Numbered from the stretch's first letter, positions 36,301 through 44,994 are shown. The stretch is 64,000 nt of DNA from an uncultured Bacteroidales bacterium (GCA_910586395.1 CAJUFX010000011.1:1-64000); one strand, 5' to 3'. Notes: generated by a model not told the origin, from the letters alone. Numbers and translations: made by a program.

Positions 36301-39150
36301 GATTTCGGCACGAACTTGGCCACCGTCGCGGTAACAGTCGAACCCGACGGGACGGCCGGTACGGTGACCAATGCCGGCAACCATCCGAAAGGGCAATACA
36401 TCACGTTGACAGCCGAAGCGGCCGACGGCTATCATCTGGCGCGGTGGCAGGATGAAGCGGGCAGCGAAACCCTCGGCACGAACTTGAAATATACGACCAA
36501 AGACCCATTGACCGCTGACCTGAACCTTAAAGCCGTTTTCGAAAAGAATCTCTATACACTGTCGGTAGCCGAAAGCGAACCGGCCGGAGCAGGCACAGCC
36601 ACTTTATCGACCGACGGCACCAACGGAGCGCGTGAACTGACCCTAGCACATGGCGGCACCTTTATGCTACAAGCGCAAGCGGCCGCCGGCTTCCGTTTCG
36701 CGGGCTGGCAAACGGTCGGATCAGACGAGATTTTCAGCACCGAAGCGATTTACGAAGGCGTCGCGACCCAAGACGCCGGTTTCCGCGCCGTCTTCGCGCC
36801 CCTGTCCTTCGAACTGACAACCCGCACCGCCGCCGCTTACAAAGGCCGGACGCGCGGCGACGGCCACTACGGATACGGCTCACATGTAACCGTGACCGCC
36901 CTGCCGACCGCCGGCCATCATCTCAAGGAATGGCGGCTGAGCGTAGCCGGTTCGACCGACGTCGCGACCGCCACGGAAAACCCCTATACGTTTTCGCTCA
37001 CAGGCGAAACGACGGCCGAAGCCGTCTTCGACACGAACACCTATACCCTCCGGTTCGAAAACCGGAATCCCGACTTGGGTTCGGCCACGATGACCATTGA
37101 CGGCCGGATGCAGGACGCCGGCACGTCCGCCGCCGTCATCCACAACGGCAAGGCGACGTTCGCGGCAAGCCCGAAAGACGAGGCGCATCACCGCTTCGCA
37201 CACTTCGCCGACCGTAGCGGCCGCAAGATCGGCACGGCCAACCCGTGGACGGCGACCGTTACATCCGACACGACCGTCTATGCCGTATTCGAACCCGCCA
37301 TGTTCGCATTCTCGGCCGAAAGCGCCGACCCCGGCATGGGGGCGGTCACGTACACCGGCGGCATGGAACAGCCGTACCTCGGCTCCGTGACGATTACAGC
37401 CGAACCGTTCTACGGCTATGAATTTGTGGAATGGGTGCTGGCGGATGAAAACGGCGAGCCGACGGAGACCCGGTTCTCGACAGCCGTAAGCACCACATTC
37501 ACGACGACGCGCGACACGGCCCTGCGCGCCGTATTCAAGCCGAAACAGTTTTTCGTGACCTGCGCGGCGGCCATAGACGGCAGCGGCTTCGTGGAGGGCG
37601 GCGACAGCCTGTACACTTACGGCGACGAGGCACGCGTGGAAGCCGAACCCGCCTACGGCTATACGTTCTCGCATTGGGAAATCAACGGCGTCCGCATGTC
37701 GGACGAGACTACCTACACGTGGAACGTGAACGAAGAGACCCGGGCCGTGGCCGTCTTCACGCCCGTCATGTTCCGCATCGACCTTGGTCTGTCGCCGGCC
37801 GACTTAGGCTACACGACCGGCAGCGGCCTCTACGACTACGGTGACACGGCCGTCATTAAAGCCGTTCCCAACGAGGGCTATTATTTCCGCGGCTGGCACA
37901 ACGGCCGCTATGTCGTATCGCAGGAAAACCCTTACCGCTTGGTCGTCGGCCGCGACAGCAGCTTCACGGCCATTCTGGCGACCGATACGCTGACCGTGGC
38001 GGTGCAGACCGTCGGCGAGGGTGAAGCCCGCGGCGCCGGCCGTTTTCTGTTGCGCGAAAACGTGACGCTCGAAGCGGTTCCAGCCGACGGCCATGATTTC
38101 CTGACATGGACGGATGAAAACGGCGAACGCATTTCGAACGAGAATCCGTTCGTATTCCCCGCCACGGAATCCGTTACCTATACGGCCGTCTTCCTTCCCA
38201 AAACCTATGCCGTGACGTTGAATACCGAAGCCGGCGGCACGCTGACCGGCGGCGGCGAATACGCCTACCTCTCGGATGTCGTGCTGCTGGCGAAAGCCGA
38301 CAGCGTACACACGTTCCGCTGCTGGCAATTGGATGAACTTTCGGCCGAAGACAGCCTGCTGAACGCGCTCTTCACACCCGAAATCCTGCAACGGGCGCGA
38401 CTGACCTACCGCGTCGATCGGCCGTTGGGCCTGACGGCCGTCTTCGACGCCTTCACCTACGATATTTCGGCCGAAGCCTCGCCGGCCAACAGCGGCACGT
38501 TCAGCGGCACGGGCACGTTCAACCACGGTGCCTCCACGGTGCTCGAAGCCACGCCGGCCGAACACTTCGACTTCGCGGCCTGGACGCTGAACGGCGAAAC
38601 GGTTTCGTTGGAACCCAAACTGGAAATTCCGTCCATCGAAGAAGACCGGCTGTACACCGCGCTGTTCAAACCGACCGAATATCAGATAGAACTGAAAATC
38701 TATCCTACCCAAGGGGGTGTCGTGACCGGTGCTGGTTCGTACCGGTTCGGCGACACGGTCCTGATTTCCGTCAGCATGCAGCCCGGCTACACGTTCCAAA
38801 GATGGGTGGACAAAGATTTCAAAAACGTTTCCGATGCGCCGTCGTTTCTGCATGTCGTTGACGGTAGCAATATCTTCACCGCCTCCGTCAAGGCCGCCAA
38901 CGAAGCGGAGCGCTTGGGCGACAACCGGCTCAACGTCTATCCCAACCCGGCCACCGATTACCTGTATTTCGAAGCCGAAGCCGACCTGCGCCGCATCACG
39001 CTTTTCGACGCGCGCGGACGCCTGCTGCGGCAGGCCGAAGCCAACGGACGACAGGCGACCTTGCGCACGGCCGACTGCCCGTCCGGCCTGCATTTCTACC
39101 GTGTGGAATGGCAGGACGGCCGCGTCAGCCACGGCAAATGGATACGTTAA
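33367..39150 (+). CDS. Second giant T9SS-secreted repeat protein, about 19 InlB-B-like repeats
   Basis: The chosen ATG at 33367 shares its A with the previous stop (TAATG) and gives about 1927 residues; a second ATG at 33373 gives MKRFHFIKKRLACAAFF, a good signal peptide. The frame is open from 33211, but that part lies inside the upstream gene. Architecture copies its neighbour: PCMD-like domain (about 30-250, RGFELYDNEGS, LLVDDIFFVYN), beta-sandwich with ITGTMSP and AELSDAAGSFANA, about 19 InlB-B-like units (364-1845), and a type A T9SS domain (NVYPNPATDYLYFEA, ITLFDARGRLLRQ, HFYRV). It is evidently a tandem paralogue secreted by the same route. Whether the two assemble together is unknown. 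Confidence 0.87.
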   Translation: MGMKRFHFIKKRLACAAFFCIAAAGSPGDLNAQPHNGTEQLPNRGFELYDNEGSKDIEPQGWNSFMTAVAGNSILASGKSQRLTKENGGRPGTKGAYYLRLYSTEVLGIVANGNVTTGRINMGSTTATDKANYNYTDRENEGFFWRQTTVPDSLVAWLWFKPKESGEKAQVNVIIHNDNRTIDPGTERSQVVAQAKINPPATDGWQRFSVPFVKTGATNDARYVLASFTTNQTPGGGKANDELLVDDIFFVYNPTLRLNNFNTTAIGLRDGENVTVEVPFRITGTMSPQMGDDNIVIAELSDAAGSFANATEIGWLTTDESGSITAALPPTLPVGNGYRIRVRSTNYPRVSDDNGKDIELFRGYYIEGKASSPSRGSVSGSQTYKQGTQATLTAAATPGNHFSHWSENGSRLEGVGTTYTFTVDRNRTLTAHFDTNYYDFSLLTEGHGQVSVSPEPERGQFVHNTPVRLQATPDYGSRFAGFYDGSTLLNNQADYTFPVVRDLHLTARFELQQYSLTVTSNNAALGRVEGSGTYKFQSDATLRATPNPYCRFVAWLNAEGDTLSRDNPFAYRVEAAGRVTGLFAETFYRVTAAAQPTAGGNVTGGGSFSAQTPQKIELTAEAKAGYTFSHWRIERSDGEPDAADLSADNPLTLVSGRIATNYQCTAVFEPIRFQISATAEPEEGGNVTGDGLYEYQTQVRLTAIPAAGYRFSGWQDAVTGEKLSAQTGFAFQATADRQLTAVFERERYDIAAKAEPAGYGRVEGGGAYAHGDEAVLNAQAEVGYEFRYWYRGGARTDTAGKTAELTVTANGPQTYTAFFTVKRKQAIAKAVPAQGGRITGTGLYENGATAVLQAQAADGYTFEGWRAPDGSPAGGTADVLPLKMDRDRTVEAVFKPRNCKVTLAVAGNRTEGEISFDNVTFGTTLSATLPYDSTLTLYARSKTDGYKVTNWLKQGGSASLGRTDQIRHTVKGDVRIEADFGTNLATVAVTVEPDGTAGTVTNAGNHPKGQYITLTAEAADGYHLARWQDEAGSETLGTNLKYTTKDPLTADLNLKAVFEKNLYTLSVAESEPAGAGTATLSTDGTNGARELTLAHGGTFMLQAQAAAGFRFAGWQTVGSDEIFSTEAIYEGVATQDAGFRAVFAPLSFELTTRTAAAYKGRTRGDGHYGYGSHVTVTALPTAGHHLKEWRLSVAGSTDVATATENPYTFSLTGETTAEAVFDTNTYTLRFENRNPDLGSATMTIDGRMQDAGTSAAVIHNGKATFAASPKDEAHHRFAHFADRSGRKIGTANPWTATVTSDTTVYAVFEPAMFAFSAESADPGMGAVTYTGGMEQPYLGSVTITAEPFYGYEFVEWVLADENGEPTETRFSTAVSTTFTTTRDTALRAVFKPKQFFVTCAAAIDGSGFVEGGDSLYTYGDEARVEAEPAYGYTFSHWEINGVRMSDETTYTWNVNEETRAVAVFTPVMFRIDLGLSPADLGYTTGSGLYDYGDTAVIKAVPNEGYYFRGWHNGRYVVSQENPYRLVVGRDSSFTAILATDTLTVAVQTVGEGEARGAGRFLLRENVTLEAVPADGHDFLTWTDENGERISNENPFVFPATESVTYTAVFLPKTYAVTLNTEAGGTLTGGGEYAYLSDVVLLAKADSVHTFRCWQLDELSAEDSLLNALFTPEILQRARLTYRVDRPLGLTAVFDAFTYDISAEASPANSGTFSGTGTFNHGASTVLEATPAEHFDFAAWTLNGETVSLEPKLEIPSIEEDRLYTALFKPTEYQIELKIYPTQGGVVTGAGSYRFGDTVLISVSMQPGYTFQRWVDKDFKNVSDAPSFLHVVDGSNIFTASVKAANEAERLGDNRLNVYPNPATDYLYFEAEADLRRITLFDARGRLLRQAEANGRQATLRTADCPSGLHFYRVEWQDGRVSHGKWIR

Positions 39151-39157
39151 ACCGTTC

Positions 39158-39182
39158 GGGGCGCGCAACGGTTGTGCGCCCC
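39158..39182. terminator. Hairpin after the second giant gene
   Basis: GGGGCGCGCAAC pairs with GTTGTGCGCCCC at 11 of 12 positions around one base. The stem is strong but lacks a following T-run, so termination is uncertain. Confidence 0.45.
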
Positions 39183-39197
39183 GGCGCGTTTGCCCCC

Positions 39198-39228
39198 TTG
39201 ACATTACGCCCAATTTACCTTAACTTTG
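39198..39228 (+). promoter_or_regulatory. Probable prfA promoter
   Basis: TTG at 39198-39200 and TAACTTTG at 39221-39228 have a 20-base spacer, matching the Bacteroidota -33/-7 arrangement, 34 bases before the prfA ATG. Confidence 0.55.
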
Positions 39229-39261
39229 CCTGTTTGTCCCACATCGGGACCCGATTGCGCT

Positions 39262-40332
39262 ATGTTAGATAAATTAGAAGCCCTGAACCAACGTTTCCTG
39301 GCGATTGAGCAGGAAATGAACCAGCCGGAAGTGATGGCCGACATGAAGCGGTACATCAAGCTGAACAAAGACTACAAGGATCTGCAGCCGATTGTGGCGG
39401 CCTATAAGCGATACAAAAATCTCATCGACAACATCGCCAACGCCAAGGACGTGCTCGCGCACGAGAAAGACGAGGAATTCCGCGAAATGGCGAAGGAAGA
39501 ACTCAACACGTTTACCGAAGAAAAAGACCGTCTGGAAGAGGAAATCCGCATCCTGCTGATTCCGGCCGACCCGCAGGACTCCAAAAACGCGATTCTGGAA
39601 ATCCGCGCCGGTACGGGCGGCGACGAGGCGGCCATTTTCGCGGGCGACCTCTACCGCATGTACGTGCGCTATTGCGAGAAACGCGGCTGGAAGATGGAGA
39701 CCGTCGATTTTACCGAAGGCACGGCCGGCGGCTACAAGGAAATCGTGATGAACGTGATGGGCGAAGGCGTCTATGGCATCCTCAAATACGAATCGGGCGT
39801 ACACCGCGTGCAACGCGTGCCCGAAACCGAAACCCAGGGCCGCGTGCATACGTCGGCGGCTTCGGTCGTCGTATTGCCCGAAGCCGACGAATTCGACGTG
39901 GACATCAAGGCAAACGACATCCGCAAAGATACCTATTGCTCGTCGGGGCCCGGCGGCCAGTCGGTCAACACGACCTATTCGGCCGTGCGCCTGACCCACA
40001 TTCCGACCGGTATCGTCGTGGCGATCCAGGACGAAAAATCACAAATCAAGAATTACGAAAAAGCCCTGAAGGTATTGCGGACACGCATCTACGAAATAGA
40101 GTACCAAAAATATCTGGACGAGATTTCGTCCAAGCGCAAGACGATGGTCTCGACGGGCGACCGCTCGGCCAAAATCCGGACGTACAACTATCCGCAAAGC
40201 CGCGTGACCGACCACCGCATCAACTTCACGATTTATTCGCTCGGCAGTTTCATGGACGGCGACATCCAAGAGGTGTTGGACGCGTTGCAACTGGCCGAAA
40301 ACGCCGAGAAACTCAAAGAAAACGTCGGATAG
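39262..40332 (+). CDS. prfA: Peptide chain release factor 1
   Basis: This 356-residue factor ends translation at UAA and UAG. The ATG at 39262 gives the normal start MLDKLEALNQRF; a frame from 39226 would begin inside the promoter. The tripeptide position that reads the stop codon is PET (187-189) in QRVPETETQG, as in RF1 rather than RF2. The peptidyl-hydrolysis GGQ motif is at 231-233 (SSGPGGQSVN). The 111-base gap to pyrF has a small GGCTGTC/GACAGCC hairpin at 40390-40406. Confidence 0.96.
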   Translation: MLDKLEALNQRFLAIEQEMNQPEVMADMKRYIKLNKDYKDLQPIVAAYKRYKNLIDNIANAKDVLAHEKDEEFREMAKEELNTFTEEKDRLEEEIRILLIPADPQDSKNAILEIRAGTGGDEAAIFAGDLYRMYVRYCEKRGWKMETVDFTEGTAGGYKEIVMNVMGEGVYGILKYESGVHRVQRVPETETQGRVHTSAASVVVLPEADEFDVDIKANDIRKDTYCSSGPGGQSVNTTYSAVRLTHIPTGIVVAIQDEKSQIKNYEKALKVLRTRIYEIEYQKYLDEISSKRKTMVSTGDRSAKIRTYNYPQSRVTDHRINFTIYSLGSFMDGDIQEVLDALQLAENAEKLKENVG

Positions 40333-40443
40333 ACCTGACGGCCGCCGTTTTCGATAGCCGGACAGGCCGTTGGAAACAGGTAAACCGACGGCTGTCACAG
40401 ACAGCCAAACGCATTTTAAAGAACCCTATAAGTTTTTACCGCT

Positions 40444-41307
40444 ATGAACCGTTCCGAACTTATCGCCGAAATCCGCCGGAAAAAGTCTTTCCTCTGCGTG
40501 GGACTCGACCCGGACATGAATAAGATTCCCGACTGCCTGAAAGGGGAAGAGGACGTGATTTTCGCGTTCAACAAGGCGATTATCGACGCCACGCTCGACT
40601 ATGCCGTGGCCTATAAGCCCAACCTGGCCTTTTACGAGGCTTACGGCCTTAAGGGCATGGTGTCGTTGCAGAAGACCATCGACTATCTGCGGCGGTTCAA
40701 CGTCTTCACGATCGCCGACGCCAAACGTGGCGACATCGGCAATACGTCGCTCAAATACGCGCAGGCCTATCTTGACCCCGCCGGCGATTTCAATTTCGAC
40801 GCCATCACCGTGGCGCCTTACATGGGCGAAGATTCGGTCAAACCGTTCCTGCAGGTACCGGACAAATGGGTCGTATTGCTCGCCTTGACGTCCAATCCGG
40901 GCGCACGCGATTTCCAGAATCTGGAAATCACGGGGGGCGCCACGACGGACGGGATGGGCGCCGCCCGTACGACGGGCCTCGAAAAGCATCTCTACGAACA
41001 GGTGCTCCGTACCTCGGGCCAATGGGGCGATGACCAAAACATGATGTACGTCGTGGGCGCCACCCGCGCCGAATTTCTTTCGGACGTGCGCCGGATTGTG
41101 CCGAAGCACTTCCTGCTCGTGCCGGGCGTGGGCGCGCAGGGCGGCAGCCTCGAAGAGGTCTGCCGCTACGGCCTCAACGACGAAGTCGGCTTGCTCATCA
41201 ACGCTTCCCGCAGCATCCTCTACGCCGGCAAAGGCGCCGACTTCGCCGAGGCCGCGCGCGCGGAGGCCGCCCGTATGCAACAACAGATGCAGCCCTATGT
41301 CCGTTAG
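40444..41307 (+). CDS. pyrF: Orotidine 5'-phosphate decarboxylase
   Basis: The 287-residue enzyme makes UMP from OMP, the last step of pyrimidine synthesis. CVGLDPDMNKIP at the start and DAKRGDIGNTS (Asp92-Lys94-Asp97) form the catalytic centre of the long, group II type of PyrF found in Bacteroidota and mycobacteria. PGVGAQGG is the phosphate-binding loop. It overlaps the next gene by 11 bases. Confidence 0.96.
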   Translation: MNRSELIAEIRRKKSFLCVGLDPDMNKIPDCLKGEEDVIFAFNKAIIDATLDYAVAYKPNLAFYEAYGLKGMVSLQKTIDYLRRFNVFTIADAKRGDIGNTSLKYAQAYLDPAGDFNFDAITVAPYMGEDSVKPFLQVPDKWVVLLALTSNPGARDFQNLEITGGATTDGMGAARTTGLEKHLYEQVLRTSGQWGDDQNMMYVVGATRAEFLSDVRRIVPKHFLLVPGVGAQGGSLEEVCRYGLNDEVGLLINASRSILYAGKGADFAEAARAEAARMQQQMQPYVR

Positions 41308-42259
41308 CCTGCGATTGACCGTAAAACGGGCGGCAGGCCTGCTGTGCCTGCTCCTGCTGGCCTTGGGCCTCCGCGCGCCGCGCGCCCACGCCCAAAGCTA
41401 CAACACGACGTTCGCCAACGGCGATGACGGCTGGGTCGGGTCGGCCATCGGCTACCAACCCAACATGCGCAAGGATTACGGCATCTCCGTTTATTGGAAC
41501 CTGTTTAACAACCCCATTACGCAAGGTGAACGCAGCGGCCTGCTGTTCAAGGGGAAAAACCTTGGCGGCGACCTGTTCGTCTATGCGTTCCGGCAGATTA
41601 CGGGCCTGAAGCCCAATTCCGTCTATCAAATCACGTTCAACACGACGATCTACGACCTGCCCAAACAACCGGCGCAAAGCGGCCGGGTCTGCGTCAAGGG
41701 CGGCAGCCTGCTCAAGATTCCCGCCCACCTCTACCTGTATCAAGTGGAGAGCAATTTCGACAAGGGCGCTTTCGGCAAAGACGGCGCCGACCTGCAGGTA
41801 CTCGACTGTATGACGTTAGACAAGACGGGCGGCAAACACATCGTACAGAACTACCGCCGGCCGATTGAAGGCCGCACGAACCATAAAGGCGAACTCTATC
41901 TGATTATCGGCTTCGAAGCCGCGCCGGAATTCGTACAAATGCCCGACCTCTTCCTCAGTTTCCTGCGCACGACCTTCACTTACCAGCGGCCTTACGAAAG
42001 CGGCGAGCAGGACAACCCCGTCCGCTTGTTCGCGCTGCCGAACAACCAAGGCTTCTATTTCGACACCGACTGGGAAGCCGACCTGTCGATGATAGGCGTC
42101 TATAGCACGAGCGGTCACCTCATCAAGGTTATGCCGATCGACAACCCCTATTACGACCACGTGTTGCGTACCGGCGACCTCACACCCGGCATCTACCAGT
42201 TCGTCTTCTTCCTGTTCAACGGTTACCGCTACACGCAGGAAGTGCACATCCGCCCGTAG
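41297..42259 (+). CDS. Secreted protein of unknown function, possible T9SS sorting domain
   Basis: The ATG at 41297 lies inside the end of pyrF and begins a good signal peptide (LLCLLLLALGLRAPRAHAQ); longer in-frame starts are shadows of pyrF. The mature part is predicted all-beta, beginning YNTTFANGDDGWVG, and has a GLKPNSVYQITFNTTIY strand pair as in carbohydrate-binding-type jelly-rolls. The last 60 residues (IGVYSTSGHLIKVM, TPGIYQFVFF, YTQEVHIRP) resemble a T9SS domain, though the YPNP element is lacking. No named family is recognised. Translation is probably coupled to pyrF. Confidence 0.75.
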   Translation: MSVSLRLTVKRAAGLLCLLLLALGLRAPRAHAQSYNTTFANGDDGWVGSAIGYQPNMRKDYGISVYWNLFNNPITQGERSGLLFKGKNLGGDLFVYAFRQITGLKPNSVYQITFNTTIYDLPKQPAQSGRVCVKGGSLLKIPAHLYLYQVESNFDKGAFGKDGADLQVLDCMTLDKTGGKHIVQNYRRPIEGRTNHKGELYLIIGFEAAPEFVQMPDLFLSFLRTTFTYQRPYESGEQDNPVRLFALPNNQGFYFDTDWEADLSMIGVYSTSGHLIKVMPIDNPYYDHVLRTGDLTPGIYQFVFFLFNGYRYTQEVHIRP

Positions 42260-42300
42260 CCGGCTTAACCATAAGCGCCAAACAAGCGCGAACACCAACA

Positions 42301-42337
42301 AAAAGGGGTTGTATCAAATTTTGATACAACCCCTTTT
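42301..42337. terminator. Perfect 18-bp bidirectional terminator
   Basis: An A-tract-led arm (42301-42318) is exactly complementary to 42320-42337, which ends in TTTT. It separates the plus-strand secreted-protein gene from aspS, which converges on it. Confidence 0.9.
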
Positions 42338-42353
42338 GAATAGCGCCCTTCAT

Positions 42354-42378
42354 TGAGGTGCGTCAGAAAGGCCCAACC
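42354..42378 (+). repeat. Diverged solo copy of the 6.4-kb repeat end
   Basis: ATTGAGGTGCGTCAGAAAGG here resembles the sequence at 6423-6442 (ATTGAGGTGTATCAGAATGA). No matching right end is seen within the 35 bases before aspS, so it looks like a remnant or a separate short motif. Confidence 0.35.
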
Positions 42379-42411
42379 GTAGCCTCCGGCCCCTAAGCCT
42401 TGCCACTCGCT

Positions 42412-44178
42412 TTATTTACCGGGCTTCGCTTCCACTTTTATCTGCAACTCTTCCAGCTGCGCCTGCGCGATGGCCGAAGGCGCGTCCAGCATCGTGTCGC
42501 GCCCCGCGTTGTTCTTCGGGAACGCGATGAAGTCGCGTATGCTCTCGGCCCCGCCGAAAAGCGAGCAGAGCCGGTCGAAGCCGAACGCGATGCCGCCGTG
42601 GGGCGGTGCGCCGTATTCAAAGGCCCCCATGAGGAAGCCGAACTGCAACTGGGCCTCTTCGTCGCTGAAGCCCAAGGCGCGGAACATGCGGTTCTGCAAA
42701 TCGCGGTCGTGGATACGGATGGAGCCGCCGCCCACCTCGACACCGTTGATGACCATGTCGTAGGCGTTGGCGCGCACCGCCCCCGGATCGCTCTCCAACA
42801 GGGCTTCGTCTTCCGGCTTGGGTGACGTGAACGGGTGGTGCATCGCAAAGAAACGCTTGGCCTCCTCGTCCCATTCCAACAGCGGGAAATCGACGACCCA
42901 CAACAGTTTGTAATTATTCGGGTCACGCAGGCCCAAGCGGCTGCCCATTTCAAGCCGCAACTGCCCCAACGCGACCTGCGTCTTGCGCGTGGCGCCGCAC
43001 AGAATCAAAATCAGGTCGCCGGCCTTGGCTTCGGCCGCCTCGGCCGCCGCCTTGATCTGTTCGGGCGTATAGTATTTGTCAATGGACGACTTGAACGTTC
43101 CGTCGGGCAGGCACTTGACATACATCATGCCGGAAGCCCCGACCTGCGGACGCTTCACGAAGTCGGTCAGTTCGTCCAACTGCTTGCGCGTGTATTCGGC
43201 CGCGCCCGGCACGACAATCGCGCCTATCCATTCGGCCTGATCCAGCACACCGAAAACACCTTGTTTCAACACGGCGTTCAACGGCTTGAACCGCATGTCG
43301 AAACGGATATCCGGCTTGTCGGAACCATAGTTCGCCATTGCGTCCTGCCACGTCATGCGCGGCAACTTCCCGATCTCAATGCCTTTCTCTTTCTTGAAAA
43401 GGTGTGCGATCAGACCTTCGAACGTCCCCAACACGTCTTCCTGCGTCACGAACGACATCTCGCAGTCGAGCTGCGTGAATTCCGGCTGACGGTCGGCGCG
43501 CAGGTCCTCGTCGCGGAAGCATCGCACCAACTGGAAATAGCGGTCGAAACCCGACACCATGAGCAACTGCTTCAACGTCTGCGGCGACTGCGGCAAGGCG
43601 TAAAACTCGCCCTCGTTCATGCGCGAAGGCACGACGAAGTCACGCGCGCCCTCGGGCGTCGATTTGACGAGAAACGGCGTCTCCACCTCCATAAAGCCGA
43701 GGTCGTTCATATAATTGCGTATCTCGATGCCCAAACGGTGACGCATCTCCATATTGGCCCGCACGCTGGCGCGACGCAAGTCCAAATAGCGGTACTTCAT
43801 GCGCAATTCGTCGCCGCCGTCGGTATTCTCCTCTATCGTGAAAGGCGGTGTCTTGGAACGGTTGAGCACCGTGAGGCGCGTCACCTCCACTTCGATATCG
43901 CCCGTCGGCAGTTTAGGGTTCTTGTTGCTGCGTTCCAACACCTTGCCGTCCACCTGTATGACGCATTCCCGGCCCAATTCCCGAATCTGTCCGCAAAGCG
44001 CGGCGTCGGTCTCCATATTGAACACCAACTGCGTGATGCCGTAGCGGTCACGCAAATCGACAAACGTCATGCCACCCAAATCGCGACTGCGCTGCATCCA
44101 TCCGCAAAGCGTCACGCTGTTTCCGACGTCCGCCAGACGCAATGCGCCATTGGTATGGGTTCTATAGGCTGTCTTCAT
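42412..44178 (-). CDS. aspS: Aspartate--tRNA ligase
   Basis: This 588-residue class IIb synthetase has an N-terminal OB-fold (VTLCGWMQRSRDLGGMTFVDLRD). Motif 2 is FRDEDLRADRQPEFTQLD and motif 3 is GIAFGFDRL. The GAD insertion domain typical of bacterial AspRS lies between them. The start at 44178 (MKTAYRTHTNG) is preferred over a frame beginning at 44235. It is last in a string of five minus-strand genes, followed by the 42301 terminator. Confidence 0.96.
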   Translation of the reverse strand: MKTAYRTHTNGALRLADVGNSVTLCGWMQRSRDLGGMTFVDLRDRYGITQLVFNMETDAALCGQIRELGRECVIQVDGKVLERSNKNPKLPTGDIEVEVTRLTVLNRSKTPPFTIEENTDGGDELRMKYRYLDLRRASVRANMEMRHRLGIEIRNYMNDLGFMEVETPFLVKSTPEGARDFVVPSRMNEGEFYALPQSPQTLKQLLMVSGFDRYFQLVRCFRDEDLRADRQPEFTQLDCEMSFVTQEDVLGTFEGLIAHLFKKEKGIEIGKLPRMTWQDAMANYGSDKPDIRFDMRFKPLNAVLKQGVFGVLDQAEWIGAIVVPGAAEYTRKQLDELTDFVKRPQVGASGMMYVKCLPDGTFKSSIDKYYTPEQIKAAAEAAEAKAGDLILILCGATRKTQVALGQLRLEMGSRLGLRDPNNYKLLWVVDFPLLEWDEEAKRFFAMHHPFTSPKPEDEALLESDPGAVRANAYDMVINGVEVGGGSIRIHDRDLQNRMFRALGFSDEEAQLQFGFLMGAFEYGAPPHGGIAFGFDRLCSLFGGAESIRDFIAFPKNNAGRDTMLDAPSAIAQAQLEELQIKVEAKPGK

Positions 44179-44247
44179 AATCTTATCTCCTACTTCGTTA
44201 CAATTTCTCCAAAAGCCTGCCGGCAGACCGGCCAACCGGCGGTCCGT

Positions 44248-44994
44248 TTATTTCGCCCTGCCCTGATTGGCGACGGCCTCCATCAAGGCCTTGATTTTCT
44301 CCGGATCGCCCAAGAATCGGTCTTCGACCAAATTCATGTCGTCATCGAACACGAACAGATACGGTACGGCCGTCGGCAGGTTCAGGCCGATGATGTCCGC
44401 ATCCGAAATATGCTTGATGTGCTTGATGATGCCGCGCAACGAATTGCCGTGCGCCGCAACGATAATCTCGTTGTGTTCCTTCAACGACGGCACAATCGTA
44501 TCCTGCCAGTAAGGCACGATACGGTTCACGGTATCGATCAAAGCCTCCGTCAGCGGCAACTCGGCGCGGTCAACCTGACGGTAGCAGGCTTCGCGGTACG
44601 GACTGCGTTCGTCGTCGGGGGCCAAAGCCGTAGGCGCCACATCATAACTGCGCCGCCAGATCTTGACCTGTTCGTCGCCGTATTTGGCCGCCGTCTCGGC
44701 CTTGTTCAGGCCTTGCAACATACCGTAGTGTTTCTCATTCAGTTTCCAACTCTTTTCCTCGGGAATCCAAAGCTGGTCCATTTCTTCCAATACCGTATGC
44801 AACGTCTTGATGGCGCGTTTGAGGTAAGACGTATAGGCCATATCGAAATGCAAACCCTCCGCCTTGAGCAGGCGGCCGGCCTCCCGCGCTTCCTCCATGC
44901 CGTGCGGGGTCAAATCCACATCGGTCCAACCCGTGAAACGGTTTTCCTTGTTCCATACGCTTTCGCCGTGGCGAAGCAAAACTACTTTCTTCAT
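44248..44994 (-). CDS. gpmA: 2,3-bisphosphoglycerate-dependent phosphoglycerate mutase
   Basis: This 248-residue glycolytic enzyme interconverts 3- and 2-phosphoglycerate. VVLLRHGESVWNKENRFTGW carries the phospho-accepting His9, and AAHGNSLRGI carries the second catalytic His. Length and sequence are those of the cofactor-dependent form. It lies 16 bases behind the merR-type gene. Confidence 0.96.
   Translation of the reverse strand: MKKVVLLRHGESVWNKENRFTGWTDVDLTPHGMEEAREAGRLLKAEGLHFDMAYTSYLKRAIKTLHTVLEEMDQLWIPEEKSWKLNEKHYGMLQGLNKAETAAKYGDEQVKIWRRSYDVAPTALAPDDERSPYREACYRQVDRAELPLTEALIDTVNRIVPYWQDTIVPSLKEHNEIIVAAHGNSLRGIIKHIKHISDADIIGLNLPTAVPYLFVFDDDMNLVEDRFLGDPEKIKALMEAVANQGRAK

Noticed and set aside
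37804..39213. A 469-codon minus-strand frame opposite the second giant gene
   Set aside because: Antisense shadow of repeat coding sequence.
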